Assembly: GCA_023138875.1 (NCBI GenBank)
Contig: JAGLOO010000047.1
Location: forward strand, 90,056 to 148,091
DNA: 58,036 nucleotides
Direction of reading: 5' to 3'
DNA from: Bacteroidales bacterium
GTDB lineage: Bacteria; Bacteroidota; Bacteroidia; Bacteroidales; GCA-2748055
This document shows, one piece after another, positions 35,139-44,102 of the stretch; position 1 is the first letter of the stretch, and each line of letters begins with the position of its first letter. A program made the position numbers and the translations under genes. The notes beneath the pieces were generated by a model. It was not told the DNA's origin, made no database searches, and saw nothing but the letters and a program-made list of their open reading frames with translations.

Positions 35139-35861
35139 TTATCCATATTGTAATCTTCCCGATTTCTCATCGGATTGAGATTTCAGTTCAATTAATGCCA
35201 TTGATAACTCGAAAACAGCATATAATGCTCTTCTTATACCGTTGAACCACCTAAAAACTGAGCCAAAAGGATAGGTTTTTTCGTAATGTATCAAATTCAT
35301 TACAAAGAAGATACAGGCGATCCAACTTTCAGAAGTTTCTTTTAGCATGGCCCGGATTTCATCAAGATTATACCCATTCTTCCCTTGCCCGAACTTGCCC
35401 TCAATGTGATTTCTTTCGGCGGCTTCTTTCCTGGCCTTCCTTTTCAGATAATAGGTCTGGTTTGTCTTCGCTTTCGGGCGTCCCAGTGGTGGTGCCGTTA
35501 TCCGGATCCCCCTTTCTTTAAGCCAACGCCGATTTTTCCGGGTAGCATATATTTGATCCACCAGGACCAGCTCAGGATAATGTCCATGTAATTCTTTATA
35601 GTCTTCAACTTGTGGTATCAGATCGCCAGCCTCATGATATGCATCCCAGCTAAAGGTGTTGATACGGGCAAAACCCTGATCCAGACTTGCTCCCAATTTT
35701 GGACCAAACTCAATCTGTGCTTTGGTTTTTCCTCTGGGTATTGGTCGTACGTGAGGCTGATAAATACTCACAATCCGATCCTGGCAACTGTGTGTATTGC
35801 TATCATACATGTACTTCTGTTGCGCATAAGCCGTGCGGATAATCCAAACCGTCCTCTCCAT
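35139..35861 (-). pseudogene. IS5-family transposase, C-terminal half
   Basis: 240 residues beginning inside the family: QQKYMYDSNTHSCQDRIVSI, then QPHVRPIPRGKTKAQIEFG, ELVLVDQIYATRKNRRWL with a catalytic Asp, and RNHIEGKFGQGKNGYNLDEI with the catalytic Glu. The N-terminal half is missing, but its counterpart is found just downstream at 34574-34993. About 145 bases between the two probably contain the abutted element ends. Confidence 0.85.
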
Positions 35862-35977
35862 AATATTTTCTCTATTTCATCTTGTTATTTTATTCCTTTC
35901 TATTGCAATATTATCTGATTGATTCTGCCTTTGCGGGCAATGGATCATTTTCAGCTTTCACAAATACTCACCTTAAA

Positions 35978-38203
35978 TTATTTTAACCATAATACAGCTG
36001 ATCTTTTAGCCATCAACTTTATATCAATATTCAAAACATTTCCATTATTCTTAAATTCAATTTTCTCTTCATTCAGCAAATTAACTGCTGATTCAAATAC
36101 AGGGTATACACCGTTAAGGGAAATGCTTCCATTGTAATCATTATCTGATGTGTTTATTAAATAAACTACTATGCCCTTATTTTCGGTTGAATGTACTTTC
36201 ACCGTTACTCCAGTAGCCTCATTGTCCAAAACAGCCGTAGGAGAAACTCCCGCATTTAATGCCAGGTTACTTATTATTTTGCCAACCGCATTTTCTCCGT
36301 TATAATAAGTTCCCCCCAGAGGAACAGCGCTTAAATAAGCATTACCCTGTCCATAATGATTAACAACCAAAGCTGGATCGCGATTCTCTGAAAATAAAGC
36401 CAACACCTCTCCACCATTTTCAATTTTCAATTTTTCCCTATAATTAATACCTGAATAAGTAAATCCAGGCTGAATATTTTTAAAAACTTTTTCATCTGTT
36501 AATTCGATATTGAAATATTTTTGATGAGCATACATATCCAGCCTGCTTGCTGCAAATAATTCGTTAAGTCCAGCTCCGGGTGATATTTCATAGCCAAAAT
36601 CAAATTCATCCATAATACCGGTATGCGCGTCTGCGACAACAGACCCTCCCTGGGCTACATACTCTTTTAAAAGGTTCGCAACAGGCTTTCGGATAACCAA
36701 TTGAAAGGGGAGATAAACAATTTTATATTTTTTAAGCATCTCTATTGTGACGGGCATATCTGTCCTTATTACATCAACCGGGATATTATTCATCCATAAT
36801 GATTTGTATGTCCCTTCAAAACTTTGGGTTATAAAATTAGCGGCCTGAGAAGAGCCTGGATCTCTAACTGCTTCAAATGATTTAAGCAGGGCTGTAATGT
36901 CAAACATAATGGCTGTTTCAGCAGGCTTTATTTTCGCATCATGTAAAAGTTTCCCATATTTTTTTAATACAGAACCAACATCTTTTGCTGCCTGCCCCCT
37001 TGGAGCTAATTCTCCTCTTACCGTTGTCAAACCACGCCCAAATGCCTGTTGCCCCCTGTAAAATGGTTTCCATTTCCAGAAAATAATCCCTTTGCAATTA
37101 CTGGCAAATGCCAACCACGACATGAGATGGATATCATCGTAACTCAGAAACTGGAATAAACCGAATCCATTTTGTTGATTGGTTTGAGCTTCAACTAAAA
37201 AATATGGCTTGTCTCCGGCATCACAACGGGTAACGTCATAAATACAGTTATATAGCCATGAAGGCATGGGTTTCCGGTGAGTATTATAATACTTGTCGGG
37301 GTAAAATGAAATGCCAAAAACATCGGTATGAGGTGCTATTTGGCGGCCATCGACACTCCAGTTATTCTGAAAGGGATTGGTTATAACAGAACCAACCGGA
37401 TTAATTGTCATAAAATGCTGATCGTCATATTTTCTCATCGTGTTATAACACCACTTGGCAATATCTCCGTTGTTATCGAAGCGGAATAAATCCCAGTCAA
37501 TAGCAGCCATTGATGATTCCCAGTTCCTTCGTAATAAGGGAGTAATTTGATCCCAACTGCTGTAATCCTCAGCCCATACACGATTTAATTCAGTAAGGGT
37601 AAAATATTTTTCTTTTAACCATTTTCTGAACTTTGGAATTGTTATCTCATCAATTGACTCATAATGTGGTTCATTCCAAATGTTATATCCAACCAATGCA
37701 GGGCTATTGCCATATCTTTGCACAACAGTTTCAAAATAATTACCAATAGCTTTCTTTATCTCAGGATGCATATATTTAACATCTTCAGTTGAGGTACTTA
37801 CTTGCGGGAATTCCCTGATACCATCTTCAATTTCAAGCCACTTCCAGGTAGGCAAATACGCCCTATGGGTTGATTTTAACATAATCGGGAATAACATCAG
37901 TTTATTTTTTTCAATCCTATCGACTAAATAATCAGTCCGCTTCCAATCCTGTTTTTTGGTTTCAACATCCCATTGCCCAAACGGGAAAGGCATAATTATA
38001 TTCATATTTGCATCTTTGATTGCCCTGATATCTTTATCGACAACGCTCTTGTAAATGTCGTCGCTTGCATAGCGATCATGAAAAACGTTATATACTGTCC
38101 CATAAATTATAGTTTCCGGCATTTTCGTTTGCGCACTGGTACAGATATTAATTAGGAACAAGTGCAGTATTGTAAGACCATTAATTAGAATTATCTTTTT
38201 CAT
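35978..38203 (-). CDS. GH42-type beta-galactosidase, secreted
   Basis: A 741-residue glycosidase with a signal peptide (about 1-24, NICTSAQ). The TIM-barrel domain has the acid/base Glu in VGYNIWNEPHYES (about residue 175) and the nucleophile Glu in YFLVEAQTNQQN (about 330), followed by WLAFASNCKGIIFWKWKPF. A trimerisation-like domain starts at about 410 (GQAAKDVGSVLKKYGKLLHD) and a beta-rich C-terminal domain ends in RSAVLWLK. Family members remove beta-galactose from galactans or galactomannan side chains. It fits a galactomannan locus, although the substrate is inferred. Confidence 0.85.
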   Translation of the reverse strand: MKKIILINGLTILHLFLINICTSAQTKMPETIIYGTVYNVFHDRYASDDIYKSVVDKDIRAIKDANMNIIMPFPFGQWDVETKKQDWKRTDYLVDRIEKNKLMLFPIMLKSTHRAYLPTWKWLEIEDGIREFPQVSTSTEDVKYMHPEIKKAIGNYFETVVQRYGNSPALVGYNIWNEPHYESIDEITIPKFRKWLKEKYFTLTELNRVWAEDYSSWDQITPLLRRNWESSMAAIDWDLFRFDNNGDIAKWCYNTMRKYDDQHFMTINPVGSVITNPFQNNWSVDGRQIAPHTDVFGISFYPDKYYNTHRKPMPSWLYNCIYDVTRCDAGDKPYFLVEAQTNQQNGFGLFQFLSYDDIHLMSWLAFASNCKGIIFWKWKPFYRGQQAFGRGLTTVRGELAPRGQAAKDVGSVLKKYGKLLHDAKIKPAETAIMFDITALLKSFEAVRDPGSSQAANFITQSFEGTYKSLWMNNIPVDVIRTDMPVTIEMLKKYKIVYLPFQLVIRKPVANLLKEYVAQGGSVVADAHTGIMDEFDFGYEISPGAGLNELFAASRLDMYAHQKYFNIELTDEKVFKNIQPGFTYSGINYREKLKIENGGEVLALFSENRDPALVVNHYGQGNAYLSAVPLGGTYYNGENAVGKIISNLALNAGVSPTAVLDNEATGVTVKVHSTENKGIVVYLINTSDNDYNGSISLNGVYPVFESAVNLLNEEKIEFKNNGNVLNIDIKLMAKRSAVLWLK

Positions 38204-38267
38204 TTTAATTAATTGCTTTTGTTTTAAATAAGGATCATCAAATTTATTTTATTATAATATGTATTAT

Positions 38268-38640
38268 TTATTTCAGATTCTGCTTCATCCAGTTAATCAT
38301 ATATTTTTTCATGCCATCTGAAAAATGGCTGTAATCTTCAGGCGCGTATACTGCTATTTTATCTTTTTGATGGAAAAGATCATATACTTCTTTTACTTCA
38401 TCTATGCATTTCTTTACATCAAGGAATGATGAATATTGATCCCGTGTAGGTGGGAATATTCATATATCACTTCTGCCGTCTTCCCCGGCGTATTGAACCG
38501 CATCGGCGTAAAACCGCACACCGAAATTGCCCCGGAAATTCGTTCATCGTAGGCAGCGGCCCACAAAGCCATTTGCCAGTCCTGCAAAAAATATAAAACA
38601 GGCCAGTATTTTTAGCCTTACCAAAAAAAATCATTTTCAT
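38268..38640 (-). pseudogene. Degraded alpha/beta-hydrolase (esterase) gene
   Basis: Three pieces in different frames make up a collapsed esterase gene. There is a start with signal-like residues (MKMIFFGKAKNTGLFYIF, start at 38640), a middle piece (LQDWQMALWAAAYDERISGA, ISVCGFTPMR, IYEYSHLHG), and a C-terminal piece (DEVKEVYDLFHQKDKIAVYA, EDYSHFSDGMKKYMINW) ending at a stop at 38268. The C-terminal His lies where the catalytic His of such esterases is found. The nucleophile elbow is deleted. Confidence 0.65.
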
Positions 38641-38650
38641 CACTATACTT

Positions 38651-39706
38651 TCATTTTGCTCCGTTTTTTTCTCTGGCTTTAACTTGGGCCATTTCGGCAT
38701 CATGAGTGTGTTGTTCGTGGGTCTTAAGGCCGAATTCTATTAAAATATCCTTAATTTGTACATCAGGCGATAAACTTTCAAGGATTGACCATTCTTCTTC
38801 ATGGAAATTGGTGATTTTGATCTTTTTGCCATATTTATTCCTGATTTCATCAAACCGTTCTACATAAGGCCATGTATGCAGGAAGGCTTTCTCAAGATTT
38901 ACAGATGCGCATACCAGGTTTTTATCCCAAAAACCGGTTTTCGTAATAACTTGTCCGGTAATATCGCATATTTTTGAGGTGTTTTTACGGGTACTCGAAA
39001 CAACGACACACTTGTGTTGCCATGCTTTGGCATTGACCATCTGTCCGCCCGGGAATGCTGAGGGAAAGAAAATAATCTCAGCGCCTTGGTCGCGGTACAT
39101 TCCCCATCCATCATCCCATAAAATATCAAAACATATCTGGATACCAACCTTTCCAAAATCAGTTTGGATGACTGGCTGTAGCAATGAACCAGGTGTAAGC
39201 CCTTTTGCTATTTCGCCTTCGGTTAAATGAATCTTTTTATATGATCCAATGGAGTTCCCCTGCCTGTCTATTACAACTACAGAATTAAATATATTCCCTT
39301 TTTCATCTGATGTATAAACCGGGCAAATCGTGTAACAACTATTCTTTAATGAATACTCAGCAAATTGTTCTATTATTTTTTTTGAAATAATCAGCCTATC
39401 ATTCGTCGAATATATTTTTTTTACATTGGAAAATGCAAAAATTTCCGGCAAGCATACAAAATCAGGATAATAGGGTTCTAATTTCTTAAGTTCGTCCAAT
39501 ACTTTTCGTACCATTAACTCTGCTGTGTCTGCATAAATGCCTTCCTGGGAGAAACTTGCTATCCAAACATCCCTTGACAATTTTCTTTGATCTGGGATTG
39601 ACCCTGATAGACGATTCGCAAATGTAAAAGAGCCAGTAGTGACTATACCAGTAGTCACTGCTGTTTTTTGAATGAAATGACGACGTGAAATTGAATTTTT
39701 ACTCAT
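38651..39706 (-). CDS. Tat-exported carbon-nitrogen hydrolase (nitrilase family)
   Basis: A 351-residue protein with a twin-arginine signal (SRRHFIQKT, residues 8-16). The nitrilase-family catalytic Glu-Lys-Cys triad is visible: Glu88 in FVCLPEIF, Lys in SYKKIHL (157/158) and Cys192 in GIQICFDILWDDG. Members hydrolyse amides, nitriles or carbamoyl groups. In this setting it may act on an amide-containing glycan substituent, which is speculative. It lies 10 bases upstream of the degraded esterase. Confidence 0.85.
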   Translation of the reverse strand: MSKNSISRRHFIQKTAVTTGIVTTGSFTFANRLSGSIPDQRKLSRDVWIASFSQEGIYADTAELMVRKVLDELKKLEPYYPDFVCLPEIFAFSNVKKIYSTNDRLIISKKIIEQFAEYSLKNSCYTICPVYTSDEKGNIFNSVVVIDRQGNSIGSYKKIHLTEGEIAKGLTPGSLLQPVIQTDFGKVGIQICFDILWDDGWGMYRDQGAEIIFFPSAFPGGQMVNAKAWQHKCVVVSSTRKNTSKICDITGQVITKTGFWDKNLVCASVNLEKAFLHTWPYVERFDEIRNKYGKKIKITNFHEEEWSILESLSPDVQIKDILIEFGLKTHEQHTHDAEMAQVKAREKNGAK

Positions 39707-39794
39707 ATTAACATTTTTTCTATTGAATCACATTTTTTCTGATACAATATAGGTTATTCTTTAAAATTATAATATGATAACCAAGTCATTACCT

Positions 39795-40033
39795 TTATGA
39801 ATAAATGGTACATCCTCTATTTAATCCAGACATTTTATAATCCCAGCCTTGCTCTTTACAAAGTACTTTTACATGTGATTCCCATGTGGGCTCATCTTCA
39901 TTTCGTATCGAACCAAAACAATCAATTGCCAGGTATTTTAAAACCGCATCAGAATCAGTTGTTGAAAAAACATAATTTGCTATTGTTAATTTGTCGTCTT
40001 GAGCTTTTATTTGAATATTATAAATAGAAATGT
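39795..40033 (-). pseudogene. Shrunken copy of the cupin gene
   Basis: Bases 39839-39958 repeat 42203-42322 of the cupin gene without a visible difference (120 bases). The copy then jumps to the sequence at 42587 onward, so 264 bases (88 codons) are missing. Both edges of the missing part carry AATCAG. The frame is kept (IANYVFSTTDSDAVLKYLAI). Upstream there is signal-like diverged sequence without a start codon, and downstream an unrelated 12-codon tail. Confidence 0.85.
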
Positions 40034-40079
40034 AACAGTTATAATACCTGTATAAATATTCTTATTTTGTACATCTGGT

Positions 40080-40922
40080 TTATTTTTTCATATCGGCATA
40101 ACTTGTTAACCTGATGCCTTTATCTTTTATTATTTTTTTAACCTTTTCGCTTGTGAAAATTTGGGTTACCGTTTCTCTTTCATTTGCAATATTGCCACTT
40201 CCAATATGACTAATAGGTTTCATTTCAGGGTAATCTTTTGCCGGATGCTCTAAAAATAAATAGGTTCCCGGAACAAGTTTTTCAAGATTTTCACAAAATT
40301 GATCATGCCAGGTATGTACTTCCATACTCCTGTTAATTCCGGAAAAATATTTGACACATTCCATATTTACTGCAAGATCATACTCGATTGCAAGTTTATT
40401 AACAAGATCTGTAATTTCAGGATCCAGACTTGCAAAGCCCATATGTCCTGTGATGTGACTAATATGTGGTACATATTTAAGGGAAACCTCAATTTGCGCC
40501 CTCAATTCCCGCTCAATTTCTTCAATTGTCCAGTCTGATTCCTGTATAGATGTATTGGGAGGGAAATTTTTATTCTTCCAAACCATAGGATAAAAATCTC
40601 CCAATTCATTTGTCAACCCCGGGCAATGAGTCAAAGATTTCCATTTATATTTACTCCATTCGCTAGTTAAAGTAAGGTGTATGCCGACATCAAGATCGGG
40701 ATATTGATTCAACATTTCTGTTGCTTCCAGGAACCATGGACAAGGGGGCATTAGTTCAACGGAGGTCATTATACCGTTTTTATACGATTCAATGCAGCCT
40801 ATATTAGCTGCATGCGATGAACCAATATCATCGCCTCGGATAATCAGTCTGATTTCATTTTCCTGAGCAGTAAGCAAGAATGTTGTTAAGATTAAAACTA
40901 TTGAGAAAGTTGTGGTTTTCAT
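40080..40922 (-). CDS. ChbG/HpnK (YdjC)-type carbohydrate deacetylase, secreted
   Basis: A 280-residue protein with a signal peptide (about 1-19, TFLLTAQ). RLIIRGDDIGSSHAANIGCI holds the metal-binding Asp pair of the family, DVGIHLTLTSEW the His-containing motif, and HITGHMGF the second His motif. The family deacetylates chito-oligosaccharides or other N-acetyl sugars. It probably serves the same glycan locus. A gap of 394 bases separates it from the upstream lipoprotein gene. Confidence 0.82.
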   Translation of the reverse strand: MKTTTFSIVLILTTFLLTAQENEIRLIIRGDDIGSSHAANIGCIESYKNGIMTSVELMPPCPWFLEATEMLNQYPDLDVGIHLTLTSEWSKYKWKSLTHCPGLTNELGDFYPMVWKNKNFPPNTSIQESDWTIEEIERELRAQIEVSLKYVPHISHITGHMGFASLDPEITDLVNKLAIEYDLAVNMECVKYFSGINRSMEVHTWHDQFCENLEKLVPGTYLFLEHPAKDYPEMKPISHIGSGNIANERETVTQIFTSEKVKKIIKDKGIRLTSYADMKK

Positions 40923-41316
40923 ATATTTAATTTAAATATCCAAATTGATTTTTTTGCTGGATTTTTATCCGGCTGATGAACAAAGACTATTCAATTATAG
41001 CCTATTTGATTTAACTCCACCATTAAATATTTTGTACACTTTGTCCCTAGGGCATAAAACGCCTCTTAATTTTCCTTTTTTGAGTTATAAGAACGTACCT
41101 CGGCCATACACTCTTGGGGTAGGTTCCATAGTTTCCTCCTTTCTTTGTTTTTTATGCCGCTTCGACGAGCCTGTCAAAATTTTTCCAATTGGCTTCGTAA
41201 AAATGGGTTTCATACATTTTCATTTCAATTTGGTGTCCGCTTCTGATTATTTTACAGCGTACTTTTAAGATTATATTTTCTCCTATCCATGGATAACTCT
41301 TTTAGAGGATGAGTGT
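40923..41316. other. 394-base gap with no supported gene
   Basis: No homologous reading frame was found. On the minus strand a perfect AAAGGAGG (41134-41142 region) stands 5 bases ahead of an ATG at 41129, but that frame has only 14 codons (MEPTPRVYGRGTFL). Directly upstream, the codons for MYETHFYEANWKNFDRL run to a stop. This may be what is left of a deleted gene pair. Confidence 0.35.
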
Positions 41317-42156
41317 TTAGTAATCTTTAATTCCTACGAGGTTTGTTTTATTGCCATTATTTTCAATGACATCAACAATCCGTTGTCCGAATAGAGGAAT
41401 CATTTTTTCAGCGAATCCAACTGTTGGATGCGAATCATTTGGCCCTGCCTGATATTCTGGCTTCAAGTATAATCCACCTTCTGTTTCCAATTCATAAAAA
41501 TCCCATAGGAAGATATTGTCACCCTCTTCGTCCCAACTATCTTTCACCCAATTAAAAAATTTCTTCGCCCTTAGAGCTGTTTCTCTGGAAGTTTTTTCTT
41601 TAACAAGAGCCGCTCCTGTCCACACCAAAAACTTCGTCTCGGGGAATCGATGCATTTTCTTTTTTAAAGCCTCGTATTGAAGTTCATAGTTTTCAAAACT
41701 TCTTACTTCGGAATTAATATCAGCTTGACCAGAATCTTCAACCACGTAGCTTACCGGAAAGCAATGCTTGAAAATTATCATATTAAATTCTTTTGTAAGA
41801 ATCTCAAGGGTAGGTTCTTCTTTATATGGTTCTTCCCCTCCGTTCTTAACCCATATATTGTAATAATCATACGGATAATTATTCCATCCATATGGTTTAG
41901 ATTTTGGGAACGCATTTTCTGTTATGGAATAGGAAGTACCGTGTTTAGTGTTATAATCCTGAATCCACGTTGGAATATCAATTTTTAAACCTGTTTCGGC
42001 ATTACTGTTCCCATTAAAGATAATTCCTCCTGTGCTGTGGTGAAGAAATGCAATATTCATTTTTTTATTTTTTTGTGTTTCAGTATTTTCACATGCGTTT
42101 AGAATTGAACTGGTTATCACCATTACAATAAGAAATAATCTATATTTTATTATCAT
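41317..42156 (-). CDS. SGNH-hydrolase-like lipoprotein
   Basis: A 279-residue lipoprotein (signal ending SSILNAC, Cys22). IAFLHHSTGGIIFNG places a serine in a block-I-like position after a beta strand, FMIIFKHCFP-like residues form a central strand, and NDSHPTVGFAEKMI near the C-terminus supplies a Asp-x-x-His-like pair as in SGNH/GDSL esterases. It lies 23 bases after the cupin gene and is probably co-transcribed with it and the GH5 enzyme. An esterase role in glycan use is inferred. Confidence 0.55.
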   Translation of the reverse strand: MIIKYRLFLIVMVITSSILNACENTETQKNKKMNIAFLHHSTGGIIFNGNSNAETGLKIDIPTWIQDYNTKHGTSYSITENAFPKSKPYGWNNYPYDYYNIWVKNGGEEPYKEEPTLEILTKEFNMIIFKHCFPVSYVVEDSGQADINSEVRSFENYELQYEALKKKMHRFPETKFLVWTGAALVKEKTSRETALRAKKFFNWVKDSWDEEGDNIFLWDFYELETEGGLYLKPEYQAGPNDSHPTVGFAEKMIPLFGQRIVDVIENNGNKTNLVGIKDY

Positions 42157-42179
42157 AATATAATTTTTTGGTTGTTAAA

Positions 42180-42704
42180 CTATTTTACCCTGACTTTGCT
42201 AAAATCCCAGCCTTGCTCTTTACAAAGTACTTTTACATGTGATTCCCATGTGGGCTCATCTTCATTTCGTATCGAACCAAAACAATCAATTGCCAGGTAT
42301 TTTAAAACCGCATCAGAATCAGCTTTGATGCTGTGCCAGGCACCAACCGGGATTCTGATTATATCGCCAGGGGCTACACGTTGATTAATCTGCTTGTCTT
42401 TCCCGATAGTAAGCGTCCCTTTTCCTTCAAGAACATAAAAAATCTGTTCGGTGTCGTTGTGTACGTGTAGAGGAGGTGCTTTTTCAGGTTCAATAATAAC
42501 TATAAATACTTCTGAAAAAGTTGCTTCTGAACGATCCATAACCAAATCGTTGATGTGTGTCGGAAACTTGTATCTTACTAAATCAGTTGTTGAAAAAACA
42601 TAATTTTCGTTCTTTACTTTTTTTTCCTGAGCTTCTAATTTTAATGTAACCAGAAGTAGTGCTACAATTAAAATACTTGTGTTAAATACATTTAGTTGTG
42701 ACAT
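42180..42704 (-). CDS. Secreted cupin-domain protein
   Basis: A 174-residue protein with a signal peptide (about 1-25, LKLEAQE). The cupin barrel is clear: PPLHVHNDTEQIFYVLEGKG (metal-binding His-x-His and Glu of motif 1) and PGDIIRIPVGAWHSI (motif 2, His). It could be a sugar isomerase or dioxygenase-like enzyme, or a binding protein. It is 24 bases from the GH5 gene. Part of this gene is repeated at 39839. Confidence 0.85.
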   Translation of the reverse strand: MSQLNVFNTSILIVALLLVTLKLEAQEKKVKNENYVFSTTDLVRYKFPTHINDLVMDRSEATFSEVFIVIIEPEKAPPLHVHNDTEQIFYVLEGKGTLTIGKDKQINQRVAPGDIIRIPVGAWHSIKADSDAVLKYLAIDCFGSIRNEDEPTWESHVKVLCKEQGWDFSKVRVK

Positions 42705-42728
42705 TTGAATTAATTTAAATTATTGAAT

Positions 42729-44084
42729 TTAATTTAGAATTAGTTTACATGTTTCCAAGAGTCCATTTTTCCTTGCAGAAAGGAAATAGATCCCACTGTC
42801 CAGATTTTTAGGTGAAAGCACAATTTTATTTGACCCTGCTTTTTTCTGAAATACTGTCCGTCCTGAATTATCAGCTAATTCCAACAAAACACCAACATAA
42901 TCTGAAAGTATTACGGTGAACTGATCTTTACCGGGATTGGGATAGACTTTCTGCAAAATTGAATTATCGTTTTTGTCGAACAACTGGTTTAATCCGCTGG
43001 AAAGAGGGGGATCAATCAATTCAGGGTGTAAGTTTTTAAATGCCTGTAACCCACTTTTAAAATCATTCAAATCCCCGTTTGTATCTACTCCGTTCGAAGT
43101 CCAGGGCATCAGCCCTTTCCAGCCGTTTTCGTATGCACCGATAAACATTTCTGAAGCAGGCACAACCAGTTTCGGATTAGCTGCATTATTGAAGACCCCT
43201 TTTGCCGAATTTTCGCCAATTATACAGGGGCGATCATCAATTCCATAATCTGCAGGGCTTTTATCGACAGCAAAATTACCAAACCATTGTACTACCCAGC
43301 CATAAAAATGAGGGGAATAAAAATCTAGGCGTGCGTTGTCCTTGTTAAATTGGTCTTTTAATGCAGCGTCGCTCCAGAAATTGCCTTCAAATTCTGGGCT
43401 GTTCCATTTAACAGCCGCGCTGCCGAGTGTTACCAGCACCTCGCTGCTGTCGTGAACTGCCGATGCAACGCGTGCAACAAGGTACTGCAATCGTTGCCAC
43501 GAAATTTTACCGCATTCTTCATTCTGATTTACCCATTCAATTTCGTTACAAACATCAATAGCCCACAAATACGGGTTGTTTTTATAGCGCGAGACTAATG
43601 GTAAAACATAATTGTCGATAAACGAAGCAATGGTTTCGTCGTTTAACACCATATTGCGCCAGCGCTGATATTTAATATAAGAATTTCTAAAGTGGTCAAA
43701 TGAGATCAATGTGGCTTTGATGTAAATTTTATTTTTCTCTGCCAGATGGAACAGATCATCCAAATCAGACCAAAATGCACTGGAAGCCCCTGTAACAGAG
43801 CCGTCTTCCGAAATAATAAGTCCAACATCGCCATTACAGCTAATCCAGATACGTGTTGAATTGCCGCCGGCATTTTTAATTCGCTGGAACTCCGAATCCC
43901 ACCACGTGCTGACATAATTCCCCCCAAAATCGTTCCAATGGTTCCATGGTGTATTTGCACCGTTCATAAAAATTTCATTTTCCCCAACCAAAAATTTGGT
44001 TCCGTCAACGGTTATTCGTTGTGCTTTTAAATTTAAAACCGAAATAAATAAAGTCATGATTATCAAAAAGTTACTGATTTTCAT
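42729..44084 (-). CDS. GH5-type beta-mannanase with type IX secretion tail
   Basis: A 451-residue secreted glycosidase. The signal peptide ends near residue 21 (LNLKAQ). The TIM barrel has the acid/base Glu181 in AIDVCNEIEW and the nucleophile Glu291 in PCIIGENSAKG, a layout seen in GH5 mannanases (GANTPWNHWNDFGG at the N-terminus supports this). Residues about 378-451 are a C-terminal sorting domain (VYPNPGKDQFTVIL, LDSGIYFLSARKNG), so it is exported by the type IX system. An IS1595-family element sits 18 bases upstream of the start and may have cut it off from its promoter. Confidence 0.82.
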   Translation of the reverse strand: MKISNFLIIMTLFISVLNLKAQRITVDGTKFLVGENEIFMNGANTPWNHWNDFGGNYVSTWWDSEFQRIKNAGGNSTRIWISCNGDVGLIISEDGSVTGASSAFWSDLDDLFHLAEKNKIYIKATLISFDHFRNSYIKYQRWRNMVLNDETIASFIDNYVLPLVSRYKNNPYLWAIDVCNEIEWVNQNEECGKISWQRLQYLVARVASAVHDSSEVLVTLGSAAVKWNSPEFEGNFWSDAALKDQFNKDNARLDFYSPHFYGWVVQWFGNFAVDKSPADYGIDDRPCIIGENSAKGVFNNAANPKLVVPASEMFIGAYENGWKGLMPWTSNGVDTNGDLNDFKSGLQAFKNLHPELIDPPLSSGLNQLFDKNDNSILQKVYPNPGKDQFTVILSDYVGVLLELADNSGRTVFQKKAGSNKIVLSPKNLDSGIYFLSARKNGLLETCKLILN

Positions 44085-44102
44085 AGTTTTATATTTTTTT
44101 AA

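Noticed and set aside
40945-41268. Open frame of 107 codons on the plus strand
   Set aside because: It has no ribosome-binding site, opposes all neighbours, has accidental-looking composition and resembles no family I know.
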